Positions 16,931 to 25,611 of a stretch of DNA of 64,000 nucleotides are shown piece after piece. The DNA comes from Pseudoxanthomonas wuyuanensis (GTDB lineage: Bacteria; Pseudomonadota; Gammaproteobacteria; Xanthomonadales; Xanthomonadaceae). The notes beneath the pieces were generated by a model. The model was not told the DNA's origin. It saw nothing but the letters and a program-made list of their open reading frames with translations, and did no database searches. The position numbers and the translations under genes are program-made. Location of the stretch: assembly GCF_900215535.1 (NCBI RefSeq), contig NZ_OCND01000006.1, positions 1 to 64,000 of the forward strand, written 5' to 3'. The stretch's first letter is position 1. Every line of letters begins with the position of its first letter.

Positions 16931-17620
16931 ATGAAGCGATCCGCTTACGCCATCACCGCCCTCGCCTTCGCCGTGCTGATGCTCAGCGGCTGCGCGCGCT
17001 CGTTCGGCGATGTCCGCCCGTATGCGCCGATGCAGCCGATAGAACCGGTGATGGCGGCGCAGGCGCCGGCCACCGGCGGCGCCATCTACCGCGCCGGTCC
17101 CAGCCTGAACCTTTATGGCGACCGCCGCGCCCGCGATGTCGGCGATCTGCTGACCATCAACCTCATCGAGAACACCACCGCGCAGACCTCGGCGACCACC
17201 GCCATCGACAAGGAAAGCGACATCACGCTGGCCGCGCCCAGCATCGCCGGCGCGCCGCTGACCTACCACGGCCGCGACCTGCTCAGCGCCTCGGTCAATG
17301 GCGAACGCGGTTTCAGCGGCAACGGCCGCAGCGCGCAGAGCAACCGCCTGCAGGGCAGCCTGACCGTCACCGTGATCCAGCGCCTGCCCAACGGCAACCT
17401 GGTCGTGCAGGGGCAGAAGAACATGCGCCTGAACCAGGGCGACGAACTGGTGCAGATCCAGGGCATCGTGCGCGCCGCCGACATCAATCCGGACAACAGC
17501 ATTCCCTCCAGCAAGGTGGCCGACGCCCGCATCGCCTACGGCGGCCGCGGCGCGATCGCGCAGTCCAACTCGATGGGCTGGCTCGGCCGGTTCTTCAATT
17601 CGCCCATCTATCCGAATTGA
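16931..17620 (+). CDS. flgH: Flagellar L-ring lipoprotein FlgH
   Basis: FlgH forms the outer-membrane L-ring bushing around the rod. The 229-residue protein has a lipoprotein signal peptide with the lipobox LSGC (Cys near residue 22), then the conserved [20 protein letters not shown] and [20 protein letters not shown] regions and the C-terminal [13 protein letters not shown]. flgI follows after 10 bases behind a GAGGAGA ribosome site. Confidence 0.96.
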   Translation: MKRSAYAITALAFAVLMLSGCARSFGDVRPYAPMQPIEPVMAAQAPATGGAIYRAGPSLNLYGDRRARDVGDLLTINLIENTTAQTSATTAIDKESDITLAAPSIAGAPLTYHGRDLLSASVNGERGFSGNGRSAQSNRLQGSLTVTVIQRLPNGNLVVQGQKNMRLNQGDELVQIQGIVRAADINPDNSIPSSKVADARIAYGGRGAIAQSNSMGWLGRFFNSPIYPN

Positions 17621-17630
17621 GGAGAACATC

Positions 17631-18839
17631 ATGTTGAGATGGACGGCTTTCTTTCAGCCGGGACCCGGGACCCGGGACCCGGGACCCGGAAAAGCGTTGC
17701 GCCGTGGACGTTCCTTCTCGGGTCCCCGGTCCCCGGTCCCCGGTCCCGTACTACTGGCCTCCCTCCTGCTGCTGACCGCCTTCTCCGCCCACGCCGAACG
17801 CATCAAGGATCTGGCCCAGGTCGGCGGCGTGCGCAGCAATCCGCTGGTCGGCTACGGCCTGGTGGTGGGCCTGGATGGCAGCGGCGACCGCACCAGCCAG
17901 GCGCCCTTCACCGTGCAGAGCCTGAAGAACCTGCTGGGCGAGCTGGGCGTCAACGTGCCGCCCAACGTCAATCCGCAACTCAAGAACGTGGCCGCGGTGG
18001 CCATCCATGCCGATCTGCCTGCCTTCGCCAAGCCCGGCCAGGCCATCGACATCACCGTGTCCTCGATCGGCAATTCCACTTCGCTGCGCGGCGGCAGCCT
18101 GCTGATGGCGCCGTTGCGCGGCGCCGACGGCGAGGTCTACGCCATCGCCCAGGGCAACCTGGTGGTCGGCGGCTTCGGCGCGCAGGGCCGCGACGGTTCG
18201 CGCGTTTCGGTCAACGTGCCCAGCGTGGGCCGCATTCCCAACGGCGCCATCGTCGAACGCGCGGTGCCCGATGCCTTCGGCGCCAGCGACGTGATCACGC
18301 TGAACCTGCACAAGGGCGATTTCACCACCGTCTCGCGGATGGTCGCCGCGCTGGAACAGAACTTCGGCGCCGGCAATGCCTACGCGGTGGACGGCGTCAC
18401 CGTCGCCGTACGCGCACCGGCCGATCCGGGCCGTCGCATCATGTTCCTGTCGCAGGTCGAGAACCTGGAACTGAACCCGGGCTCGGCGCCGGCCAAGGTC
18501 GTCGTCAACGCCCGCACCGGCACCGTGATCATCGGCTCGCAGGTCACGGTGATGCCGGCGGCCATCACCCATGGTTCGCTGACGGTGACGATTACCGAAT
18601 CGGCCAACGTCAGCCAGCCCAACGAATTCTCGCGCGGCGGCCAGACCGTGGTCACGCCGCAGTCGTCGGTGTCGATTACCGAAGGCGGCAGCCATATGTT
18701 CAAGTTCGCCGGCGGCACCTCGCTGGACGAAATCGTCCGCGCGGTCAACGAAGTCGGCGCCGCGCCGGGCGATCTGATCGCGATCCTGGAAGCGTTGAAG
18801 CAGTCCGGCGCCCTGCGCGCGGAGCTTGAGGTGATCTGA
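17631..18839 (+). CDS. flgI: Flagellar P-ring protein FlgI with a repeat-derived N-terminal extension
   Basis: FlgI forms the periplasmic P-ring around the rod with help from FlgA. From [20 protein letters not shown] onward the sequence is a standard, complete FlgI, ending LRAELEVI. The start is odd: the ATG at 17631 has an excellent GAGGAGA site, but the signal-peptide core ([16 protein letters not shown], residues 40-55) is preceded by 39 residues of Gly/Pro/Arg-rich sequence ([24 protein letters not shown]) encoded by GGGACCC heptamers and their inverted GGTCCCC copies. Normal FlgI signal peptides have n-regions of a few residues. No in-frame ATG, GTG or TTG is seen close to the hydrophobic core, so the extension is probably translated. 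Cleavage after AHA should still give a normal mature protein. Confidence 0.93.
   Translation: MLRWTAFFQPGPGTRDPGPGKALRRGRSFSGPRSPVPGPVLLASLLLLTAFSAHAERIKDLAQVGGVRSNPLVGYGLVVGLDGSGDRTSQAPFTVQSLKNLLGELGVNVPPNVNPQLKNVAAVAIHADLPAFAKPGQAIDITVSSIGNSTSLRGGSLLMAPLRGADGEVYAIAQGNLVVGGFGAQGRDGSRVSVNVPSVGRIPNGAIVERAVPDAFGASDVITLNLHKGDFTTVSRMVAALEQNFGAGNAYAVDGVTVAVRAPADPGRRIMFLSQVENLELNPGSAPAKVVVNARTGTVIIGSQVTVMPAAITHGSLTVTITESANVSQPNEFSRGGQTVVTPQSSVSITEGGSHMFKFAGGTSLDEIVRAVNEVGAAPGDLIAILEALKQSGALRAELEVI
17646..17750. repeat. Heptamer array pair inside the flgI signal-peptide coding region
   Basis: GGACGGCTTTCTTTCAGCC (17640-17658) resembles the REP core GACGGCTTTCAACAGCC of 7345. It is followed by four GGGACCC units (about 17660-17689) and, after about 30 bases, by the complementary GGTCCCC units (about 17719-17748). 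The structure equals the array-loop-array modules of non-coding spacers but is in frame here. Confidence 0.85.
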
Positions 18840-19885
18840 TGAGCAGTCCGGCCATCGGCAGCCTGCAACCGGCGCTGGCGCTGAACGCTGCCAGCGGCAC
18901 CGCCGATGCCGCGCGCATCGACGAGGTCGCGCGCAAGCTCGAGGGCCAGTTCGCGCAGATGCTGATCAAGTGCATGCGCGAGGCCAGCTTCGGCGATTCG
19001 CTGTTTCCCGGCGAAAACCAGATGTTCCGCGACATGTACGACCAGCAGTTGGCCAAGGCCATGAGCGAGGGCAAGGGGCTGGGCCTGGCGCCGATGATCG
19101 CGCGCCAGCTCGGCGGCAATGCGCCGGCCGCAGCCGGCCTGCCCGGCAGCTATGGCCTGTCCGAATACCGGCGCATGGCGCCGGGCGCATCGGTGCCGGC
19201 GGACGCCGCCCAGATGCTCGACGCCATTGCCGGCCGCAGCTCCGCTCCGGCATCGCCTCCCGATGGCGGCATGCCGTTGTCGTTTGCGCTCAAATCGATG
19301 GTGGCCTCTTCCGAAGCCTGCGATCAGGTCGAACAGGTCGCCGCCACGCCGCCGGAGAAATTCGCCAAGAACACGCCCGAGCGCTTCGTCGCGGAGATCT
19401 GGTCGCACGCGCAGACCGCCGCCCGGGAACTGGGCGTGGACCCGCGCGCGCTGGTGGCCCAGGCCGCGCTGGAAACCGGCTGGGGCCGCCGCACCATCCA
19501 GCGCAACGACGGCGGCAGCGCGCACAATCTGTTCGGCATCAAGGCCACCGGCTGGAAGGGCGAACGCGCCCGCGTCGGCACCCATGAGTACACCAACGGC
19601 GTCAAGCATTCGGAAACCGCCGACTTCCGCGCCTACGGCTCGCCGGCCGAGAGTTTCGCCGACTACGTGCGCCTGCTGAAGAACAATCCGCGCTACCAAC
19701 AGGCGCTGGCCGCCGGCAAGGACATCGCCGGCTTCGCGCGCGGCCTGCAGAAAGCCGGCTACGCCACCGACCCCGGCTATGCCGCCAAGATTTCCGCGAT
19801 TGCCAATGGCCCCACCCTGGGCAAGGTGCTGTCGGCGATGGGCAGCGCCGTCAGCTCGGCGGTCGCCAACACGCTGCGCCGCTGA
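18839..19885 (+). CDS. flgJ: Flagellar rod-cap and peptidoglycan hydrolase FlgJ
   Basis: FlgJ caps the growing rod and cuts peptidoglycan so the rod can pass. The 348-residue protein has an N-terminal rod-binding domain (about 25-100: KLEGQFAQMLIKCMREASF, MYDQQLAKAMSEGKGLGLA), a linker, and a C-terminal glucosaminidase domain (about 180-345) with the catalytic Glu in AQAALETGWGRR and the NLFGIKA and FRAYGSPAESFADY motifs. It is somewhat longer than the E. coli protein (313), mainly in the linker. Its ATG overlaps the flgI stop by one base. Confidence 0.96.
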   Translation: MSSPAIGSLQPALALNAASGTADAARIDEVARKLEGQFAQMLIKCMREASFGDSLFPGENQMFRDMYDQQLAKAMSEGKGLGLAPMIARQLGGNAPAAAGLPGSYGLSEYRRMAPGASVPADAAQMLDAIAGRSSAPASPPDGGMPLSFALKSMVASSEACDQVEQVAATPPEKFAKNTPERFVAEIWSHAQTAARELGVDPRALVAQAALETGWGRRTIQRNDGGSAHNLFGIKATGWKGERARVGTHEYTNGVKHSETADFRAYGSPAESFADYVRLLKNNPRYQQALAAGKDIAGFARGLQKAGYATDPGYAAKISAIANGPTLGKVLSAMGSAVSSAVANTLRR

Positions 19886-19900
19886 TCCAGGAGCCACCGA

Positions 19901-21784
19901 ATGTCCAACCTACTCGCCACCGGCAGCAGCGCACTCCTGGCCTTCCAGCGCGCGCTGTCCACGGTCAGCCACAACGTCGCCAACATCAACACGCCGGGCT
20001 ATTCGCGCCAGCGCGCCGAGTTCGAGGCGCGCGCCGGCACCTACACCGGCTACGGCCACCAGGGCAACGGCGTGCAGATCGTCGACATCCGCCGGATGGC
20101 CGATTCGCTGGCCACTTCGCGCCTGCTGGACGCCGGCGGCGAACTGAGCCGGCTGCAGCAACTGTCGGTATTGTCCAGCCGCGTGGACACGTTGTTCTCC
20201 GAAGCGGCCACCGGCATCAGCGCGCCGTGGTCGGGCTTCTTCGATTCGGTCAGCGCGCTGTCTTCCAATGCGGCCTCGTCGGCCGAGCGCGAAAACCTGC
20301 TGGCCCAGGCCAAGGCGCTGGTGACCCGCTTCAACCAGATCGACAAGCACCTGGACGGACTCAATGATGAAGTCAACAAAGGCCTGATTGCCGGCGTCGA
20401 CGAAGTCAATCGCCTGGCCAACGAAATCGCCCAGCTCAACGGCAAGATCGGCAGCAACGCCAACACCGCCTCCGGCGACCTGCTGGACCGTCGCGATCAG
20501 CTGATCAGCCAGTTGGTCAGCTATACCGGCGGAACCGCGGTCACCCAGGATGGCGGGCAGATCAATGTATTCACCGCCGGCGGCCAGCCGCTGGTGGTCG
20601 GCACGGCCGCCAGCAAGCTGGTGACCACCTCCGACCCCTACCGCCCCGAACGTCTGCAGGTGGCGCTGGAAACCAACGGGCAACGCACCACGCTGGGCCA
20701 GAACGGCCTGGGCGGGCAGATGGGCGGATTGCTGGAGTTCCGCACCACGGTGCTGGACCCGGCCGTGGCCGAACTGGGCCGCATTGCGGTGTCGCTGGCC
20801 GAAACCTTCAACGCCGGCCACGCCGGCGGCATGGATCTGTACGGCCAGTTGGGCGGCGACTTCTTCTCGATACCATCGCCCAAGGTATCCGCGCATTCGG
20901 GCAACAGCGGCGATGCGGTGCTGCAACCGGCGCTGGGCGATCTGTCGGCATTGAATGGGCAGAACGTGTTGCTGCGTTTCGACGGCAGCAACTGGCTGGC
21001 CACCCACCCCGATACCGGTGCGGCGATACCGCTCAGCGGCTCCGGCACCGCCGCCGATCCGCTGGTGGTCAATGGCGTGGAGCTGGTGCTGGCCTCCGGT
21101 ACGCCGGCGACCAACGACCGCTTCCTGCTGCAGCCCACCGCCGGCGCCGCCGGTGCAATCGGCGTGGCCATCACCGACCCCAGCCGCATCGCCGCCGCCA
21201 CACCGGTCAAGGCGGCGGCGGATCTGGCCAATATCGGCAGCGGCAAGCTGAGCGGCCTCAAAGTCACCGACGCCGGCCACGCGGATCTGCTGACCCCGGT
21301 GGCCATCGAATTCATCGACGCCAACCAGTACACCATCGACGGCGCCGGTCCGTTCGCCTACAGCGCCGGCCAGACCATCAGCCACAATGGCTGGAGCCTG
21401 GTGCTGGATGGCGCACCGGCCGCGGGCGACAGCTTCAACGTTTCGGCCAACGGCACCAATTCCAGCGACAACGGCAACGCCAACCTGCTGGCCAACCTGG
21501 ACGATGCGCGCGTGCTCAACGGCGGCACCACCACGCTCAACGGCGCGGTCAGCGGCCTGACCACCAGCGTCGGCTCGGCCGCGCGCCAGGCCGACTATTC
21601 TGCCGAGGCGCAACTGGTGATCTACAACCAGGCGCAGGCCGCGCGCGACAGCATTTCCGGCGTCAACCTGGACGAGGAAGCCGCGGATCTGATGCGCCTG
21701 CAACAGGCCTACCAAGCCGCCGCGCAGATCATCTCGACCGCCGACAACATCTTCCAATCCCTGCTGAGCGCGGTGCGCCGATGA
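19901..21784 (+). CDS. flgK: Flagellar hook-associated protein 1 FlgK
   Basis: FlgK is the first hook-filament junction protein and is exported with the help of FlgN. The 627-residue protein has the axial motif TVSHNVANINTPGYSRQRAE near residues 22-41, a long variable middle rich in Gly/Ala/Thr, and the C-terminal coiled coil ISGVNLDEEAADLMRLQQAY, QAAAQIISTADNIFQSLL. An AGGAG site precedes the ATG. The stop overlaps the flgL ATG by four bases (ATGA), so the two junction proteins are coupled. Confidence 0.96.
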   Translation: MSNLLATGSSALLAFQRALSTVSHNVANINTPGYSRQRAEFEARAGTYTGYGHQGNGVQIVDIRRMADSLATSRLLDAGGELSRLQQLSVLSSRVDTLFSEAATGISAPWSGFFDSVSALSSNAASSAERENLLAQAKALVTRFNQIDKHLDGLNDEVNKGLIAGVDEVNRLANEIAQLNGKIGSNANTASGDLLDRRDQLISQLVSYTGGTAVTQDGGQINVFTAGGQPLVVGTAASKLVTTSDPYRPERLQVALETNGQRTTLGQNGLGGQMGGLLEFRTTVLDPAVAELGRIAVSLAETFNAGHAGGMDLYGQLGGDFFSIPSPKVSAHSGNSGDAVLQPALGDLSALNGQNVLLRFDGSNWLATHPDTGAAIPLSGSGTAADPLVVNGVELVLASGTPATNDRFLLQPTAGAAGAIGVAITDPSRIAAATPVKAAADLANIGSGKLSGLKVTDAGHADLLTPVAIEFIDANQYTIDGAGPFAYSAGQTISHNGWSLVLDGAPAAGDSFNVSANGTNSSDNGNANLLANLDDARVLNGGTTTLNGAVSGLTTSVGSAARQADYSAEAQLVIYNQAQAARDSISGVNLDEEAADLMRLQQAYQAAAQIISTADNIFQSLLSAVRR

Positions 21785-22983
21785 ACTACCGCATTTCCAC
21801 CGGCATGATGTACCAGCAGTCGATCAACACGATGCTGGCCAAACAGGCCAAGCTGGCGCATACCCAGCAACAGCTTTCCTCCGGCCAGAAGCTGGTCACC
21901 GCCAAGGACGACCCGGTCGCCGCCGGCACCGCCGTGGGCCTGGACCGGGCGCTGGCCGAACTGGAACGCTTCGGCATGAACGCCAACGCGGTGCAGAACC
22001 GGCTGGGCCTGCAGGAAAGCGCGCTGACCAGCGTCGGCGATGCCATGGCGCGCATCAACGAACTCACGGTACAGGCCAACAACTCCGCGCTTGGCGACGA
22101 CAGCCGGCTGGCCATCAGCACCGAGCTGAAAGCCATCTACGCCGGCCTGCTGGACCTGGCCAACAGTACCGACGGCGCCGGACGCTACCTGTTCGGCGGC
22201 ACCGACGACGGCAGCGCCCCGCTCGCCATTTCCGGCGGCAATGTGATCTACAGTGGCAACCAGAGCCAGCGCCAGGTCGAAGTGGCGCCGGACATGTTCG
22301 TCTCCGACACCCTGCCAGGCAGCGAAGTGTTCATGCGCCTGCGCACCGGCGACGGCCGCGTCGACGCGCGCGCCGCCGCCGGCAACACCGGTACCGGCCT
22401 GTTGATGGATTTCAGCGTCACCAATGCCAGCGCTTGGAATGGCGGCAGCTACCGCATCGAATTCACCGCCGCCGACAGCTACCAGATCTACGACAGCAAC
22501 AACGCCGTCATCGCCACCGGCGCCTACGAGAAAGGCGCCAGCATCGCCTTCGCCGGCGTGCAGATGAAGCTAGACGGCCAGCCCGCCGCCGGCGACAGTT
22601 TCGAAATCGGCCCCTCCGGCACCCGCGACATCTTCGCCACCGTGCAGAACCTGATCGCCGCGCTGGAAAGCAACCCGACCACCGACGCGGAAAAAACCGC
22701 GATGCAGAACGCATTGCAGACCTCGTTGCGCGACGTGGCCACCGCACAGGGCAGGATGATCGATGCCCGCGCCAGCGGCGGCGCGCAACTGGCCGCCATC
22801 GACACTGCCGCCAACCTGCGCGAGGCCAACGCCATCACCTACCAGGACACCTTGTCCACCCTGCGCGACCTGGACTGGGCCGAAGCCATCGGCCGCTACA
22901 ACCTGGAAAACACCGCCCTGCAGGCCGCGCAAACCGTGTTCATGCAGATGCAGTCGCTGTCGCTGTTCAAGCTGATGGGTTGA
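21781..22983 (+). CDS. flgL: Flagellar hook-associated protein 3 FlgL
   Basis: FlgL is the second hook-filament junction protein, next to the filament. The 400-residue protein has a flagellin-like N-terminus (MNYRISTGMMYQQSINTMLA, then QQQLSSGQKLVTAKDDPVAA) and a flagellin-like C-terminus (NLENTALQAAQTVFMQMQSL). It is the last gene of the flg operon; a strong terminator with nine T residues lies about 75 bases after the stop. Confidence 0.96.
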   Translation: MNYRISTGMMYQQSINTMLAKQAKLAHTQQQLSSGQKLVTAKDDPVAAGTAVGLDRALAELERFGMNANAVQNRLGLQESALTSVGDAMARINELTVQANNSALGDDSRLAISTELKAIYAGLLDLANSTDGAGRYLFGGTDDGSAPLAISGGNVIYSGNQSQRQVEVAPDMFVSDTLPGSEVFMRLRTGDGRVDARAAAGNTGTGLLMDFSVTNASAWNGGSYRIEFTAADSYQIYDSNNAVIATGAYEKGASIAFAGVQMKLDGQPAAGDSFEIGPSGTRDIFATVQNLIAALESNPTTDAEKTAMQNALQTSLRDVATAQGRMIDARASGGAQLAAIDTAANLREANAITYQDTLSTLRDLDWAEAIGRYNLENTALQAAQTVFMQMQSLSLFKLMG

Positions 22984-23055
22984 GGCCGGCCCACCGCCGC
23001 AGATCTGCAGGCAAGCGCCAGATCTTCTTTTCAACGCAATCCTTTGCAGTCCCTG

Positions 23056-23082
23056 CCCCGCCTCGCGCGGGGGTTTTTTTTT
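23056..23082 (+). terminator. Intrinsic terminator of the flg operon
   Basis: CCCCGC and GCGGGG form a short GC stem (23056-23072) followed by a run of nine T residues. It is the clearest Rho-independent terminator in the flagellar region. Confidence 0.88.
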
Positions 23083-23104
23083 CAGATGAGGGAACACCCA
23101 TGCC

Positions 23105-23174
23105 TGTAGGAGCGACGTAAGTCGCGATGAAGCTTTACCGGTAACGCCTCATCGCGACTCACGTCGCTCCTACA
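23105..23174. repeat. GTAG-ended REP palindrome
   Basis: TGTAGGAGCGACGTAAGTCG and its complement ending CGACGTCGCTCCTACA-like at 23174 form a 70-base hairpin with a TTACCGGTAA-containing centre. It is nearly identical to the copy at 60202. The family resembles the SMAG repeats of Stenotrophomonas, which have GTAG at one end. Confidence 0.88.
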
Positions 23175-23226
23175 GAAATTTACGACTTCCGATGTTTCTT
23201 CCGAACGTCGACAATCTGTCCTGAAG

Positions 23227-23326
23227 CTGGTGGCCAGGGCATTGCGGGACCGTACGCGGCATGGATGCCGCGTAAGAGCCCACAGGGACGTGTTTACGGC
23301 GTGTCGCGCAATGCCCTGGCCACCAG
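23227..23326. repeat. 100-base palindromic unit with perfect 20-bp arms
   Basis: CTGGTGGCCAGGGCATTGCG (23227-23246) is repeated as an exact inverted copy at 23307-23326. The core holds CGGCATGGATGCCG and GTAAGAGCCCACAGGGACGT. The spacer from 22984 to 23504 holds only the flgL terminator, a REP, this unit and about 170 bases in which I see no gene. A related but degraded core lies at 25460-25515. Confidence 0.75.
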
Positions 23327-23504
23327 ATTCCACTTAGACCCAGCCCACCCAGGGAGAAGAATTTTCTTGAAAGACTCCTCGGCATCATATCGGCATTGCT
23401 TCAATCCGCAGACAGCCACCAGCAAGGACAGCTTCATCCGCCCCACGCAGCGGGAGCCAGCGACTCATATTCCAGAAAACTTCTCTACGAAACCCGGTCC
23501 GAAA

Positions 23505-25106
23505 TCAATACACCTTCCGCTCCGCCAACGGCGGCGGAGTCCACTGGTACAGCCAGGTTTCGCTCAACGCGCCACTTGCATCGCGCAGAAACAAACGCAG
23601 ATCGATCTGGCTGCTGTCGTCCTTCTCGGGCACCGCATCGAACATCACCCGGTAGCCGTGGATCTCGTGCAGCGGCCGCGCCGAAACGGTTTCCAGCCTG
23701 GCGCCACTGGCCTGCAGCACCGGTTCGACAGAAGCATTGCGGGCAGCCAGCTGGGCCAGATTGCCGCCACGGAAATCCACCGCAAAACGCTGCGACCAGG
23801 CTAGGCGCTTGAACCCGATCACCCCGCCCAGGCCGGTGCGGGTCGACACGCACTGCGCCAACGCAGGCTCTGCCGGCGGCGCCGCTCCCCAGAACAGACG
23901 GTAGCCGAACAGCAATTCCTGCCCGGGCTGCGGCTTTTCCTTCGGATTCCAGAACGCGACGATATTGTCGAAGGTCTCGTCCACGGTGGGTATTTCCACA
24001 AGTTGCACCGAACCTTCGCCCCAACCGCCCTTGGGTTCCACCCACAGGCACGGACGCTTCTCGTAGAACACGCCATCGTCCTGGTAGTGGCCAAAATCGC
24101 GGTCGCGCTGCAGCAGGCCAAAGCCCCTGGGATCGCGATCGCTGAACATGTTGAAACGCAGCTGCGGCGGATTGGTCAGCGGCCGCCAGATCCATTCATC
24201 GCTGCCGCTGTGCATCGCCAGGCCATCGCTGTCGTGGATTTCCGGGCGCCAGTCCCAGGCCATGCGGCGATCATTCTCGCCGGTCTGGTACATGCTGGTG
24301 CACGGCCCCAGCCCGATGCGCTCGATGGCCTTGCGCGGATACAGCGCACTGTCGATTTCCATCAGCAGCGGTTCGCCCGGCGTCACCGCAAAACGGTAGG
24401 CCCCGGCGATGCTGGGCGAATCCAGCAGCGCGTAGACGACCACCGTTTCCGAGTCCCCGGCCGGGCGTTCCAGGTAAAAGGCGACAAAGTCGGGGAACTC
24501 CTCGTCGCTGCCGGTGCCGGTATCGATGGCCAGCCCGCGCGCGGACAGACCGTACTGCCCTTCAGCACCCACCGCACGGAAATAGCTGGCGCCCAGGAAC
24601 GCGGCAAAATCGCGCTCGGGATCGCTGCGCCGGTTGAGGCGGAAGCCGGCAAAACCCAGATCGGCCGGCAACCCGACCTTGTCCAGCCCGCTGTCGCCAT
24701 AGTCGAACATCGCCGGCTCGTACCCGATCTCGCGCGCCTGGCCGCCAGCGACCTCATGCATGGTCACCGGCTTTTTGAAGTACAGCCCCATATGGAAGAA
24801 CTGCGCCAGGAAACGATGGTCATCGCCAGCCCACAATGCGTGATCCTTGCGATAGCGGATCGACTGGTACTGATCCCAGTCCAACGCCGCCACCGCCGCC
24901 GGCAGCTGGCCACCATGGCGCTGGTAAGGCGCGACAGCCAACGCCCGCGCCTGTCCCTTCAACGCAGCAAAATCGAATGGCTGCGGCGGACCGAAACGGA
25001 GGTTCTGCCCTGCCGCGCGGGAGTCATGCGGCAACAGCAACGCGGACGGCAGGCCAAGCGCAGCAAACGCGCCTGCCGCGCGTTTCAAGAATTTACGTCG
25101 ATTCAT
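23505..25106 (-). CDS. opgD: Periplasmic glucan biosynthesis protein OpgD/MdoD
   Basis: OpgD belongs to the MdoG/OpgG family that shapes the backbone of osmoregulated periplasmic glucans. The 533-residue protein starts MNRRKFLKRAAGAFAALGL, a twin-arginine (Tat) signal, which distinguishes OpgD from the Sec-exported OpgG. The family body is clear: FDFAALKGQARALAVAPYQ, YRKDHALWAG, FFHMGLYF, DPRGFGLLQRDRDFGHYQD and EGSVQLVEIPT. The frame is open further upstream, but the Tat motif fixes the functional start at 25106. It stands alone between repeat-rich spacers, with no opgH beside it. Confidence 0.92.
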   Translation of the reverse strand: MNRRKFLKRAAGAFAALGLPSALLLPHDSRAAGQNLRFGPPQPFDFAALKGQARALAVAPYQRHGGQLPAAVAALDWDQYQSIRYRKDHALWAGDDHRFLAQFFHMGLYFKKPVTMHEVAGGQAREIGYEPAMFDYGDSGLDKVGLPADLGFAGFRLNRRSDPERDFAAFLGASYFRAVGAEGQYGLSARGLAIDTGTGSDEEFPDFVAFYLERPAGDSETVVVYALLDSPSIAGAYRFAVTPGEPLLMEIDSALYPRKAIERIGLGPCTSMYQTGENDRRMAWDWRPEIHDSDGLAMHSGSDEWIWRPLTNPPQLRFNMFSDRDPRGFGLLQRDRDFGHYQDDGVFYEKRPCLWVEPKGGWGEGSVQLVEIPTVDETFDNIVAFWNPKEKPQPGQELLFGYRLFWGAAPPAEPALAQCVSTRTGLGGVIGFKRLAWSQRFAVDFRGGNLAQLAARNASVEPVLQASGARLETVSARPLHEIHGYRVMFDAVPEKDDSSQIDLRLFLRDASGALSETWLYQWTPPPLAERKVY

Positions 25107-25299
25107 CTGGTGGGGGATGGTGCAGAACCGAGGCAGCATGCTAATCGCTGCCGCGTCAAATCCATGTAGGCGCGACGGACGCAATCCTGCCTGTCCAGGC
25201 GGCGGCCGCAGATTGCAGAATCCAGCTAGCCAGTAGCGCCGGCTTGATGGCGCTGTCCCAGGCTTCGGTCTTTCTCGCAGATGGGAGGACGTCTATGCC

Positions 25300-25411
25300 T
25301 GTAGGAGTGGTGCCGGCATGCCGGTGCCGGTGAGTCGCGATGAAGCTTTACCATTGGCACTTCATCGCGACTCGGCCAGCCATTCGGCTATCCAGAGCCA
25401 TCGTTCCTACG
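25300..25411. repeat. REP-like palindrome in the opgD-HDOD spacer
   Basis: TGTAGGAGTGGTGCCGGCAT starts the element, GAGTCGCGATGAAGCTTTAC and TTCATCGCGACTCGGCCAGC are its centre, and TCGTTCCTAC its right end. A short piece of the same family (ATGTAGGCGCGACGG) lies at 25165. The spacer 25107-25611 contains these repeats, the hairpin at 25520 and no gene that I can support. Confidence 0.7.
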
Positions 25412-25519
25412 GAAATCATCGATCTCCGACTTTTTTCGAACGCCGGCAGACTGTCCAGAAACCGGTGGTTATGGCGTTGCCGGACACGACACACCGGAAG
25501 CGCCCGCTATGAAGGTCCG

Positions 25520-25542
25520 GCCCGCCATCGCAAATGGCGGGC
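25520..25542 (-). terminator. Hairpin after the HDOD gene
   Basis: GCCCGCCAT (25520-25528) and ATGGCGGGC (25534-25542) form a perfect 9-bp stem with a 5-base loop, 70 bases past the stop of the minus-strand gene. No T tract follows, so termination is only likely. Confidence 0.45.
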
Positions 25543-25611
25543 GTTCGGCAGCGCGACGCAGTGCATCGCAAGCGCTTGCTTCAAAGTGGCCGATGGCCTG
25601 TCGCAACAGCA

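Noticed and set aside
25107-25184. N-terminal extension of OpgD
   Set aside because: It would bury the twin-arginine signal that begins at 25106.
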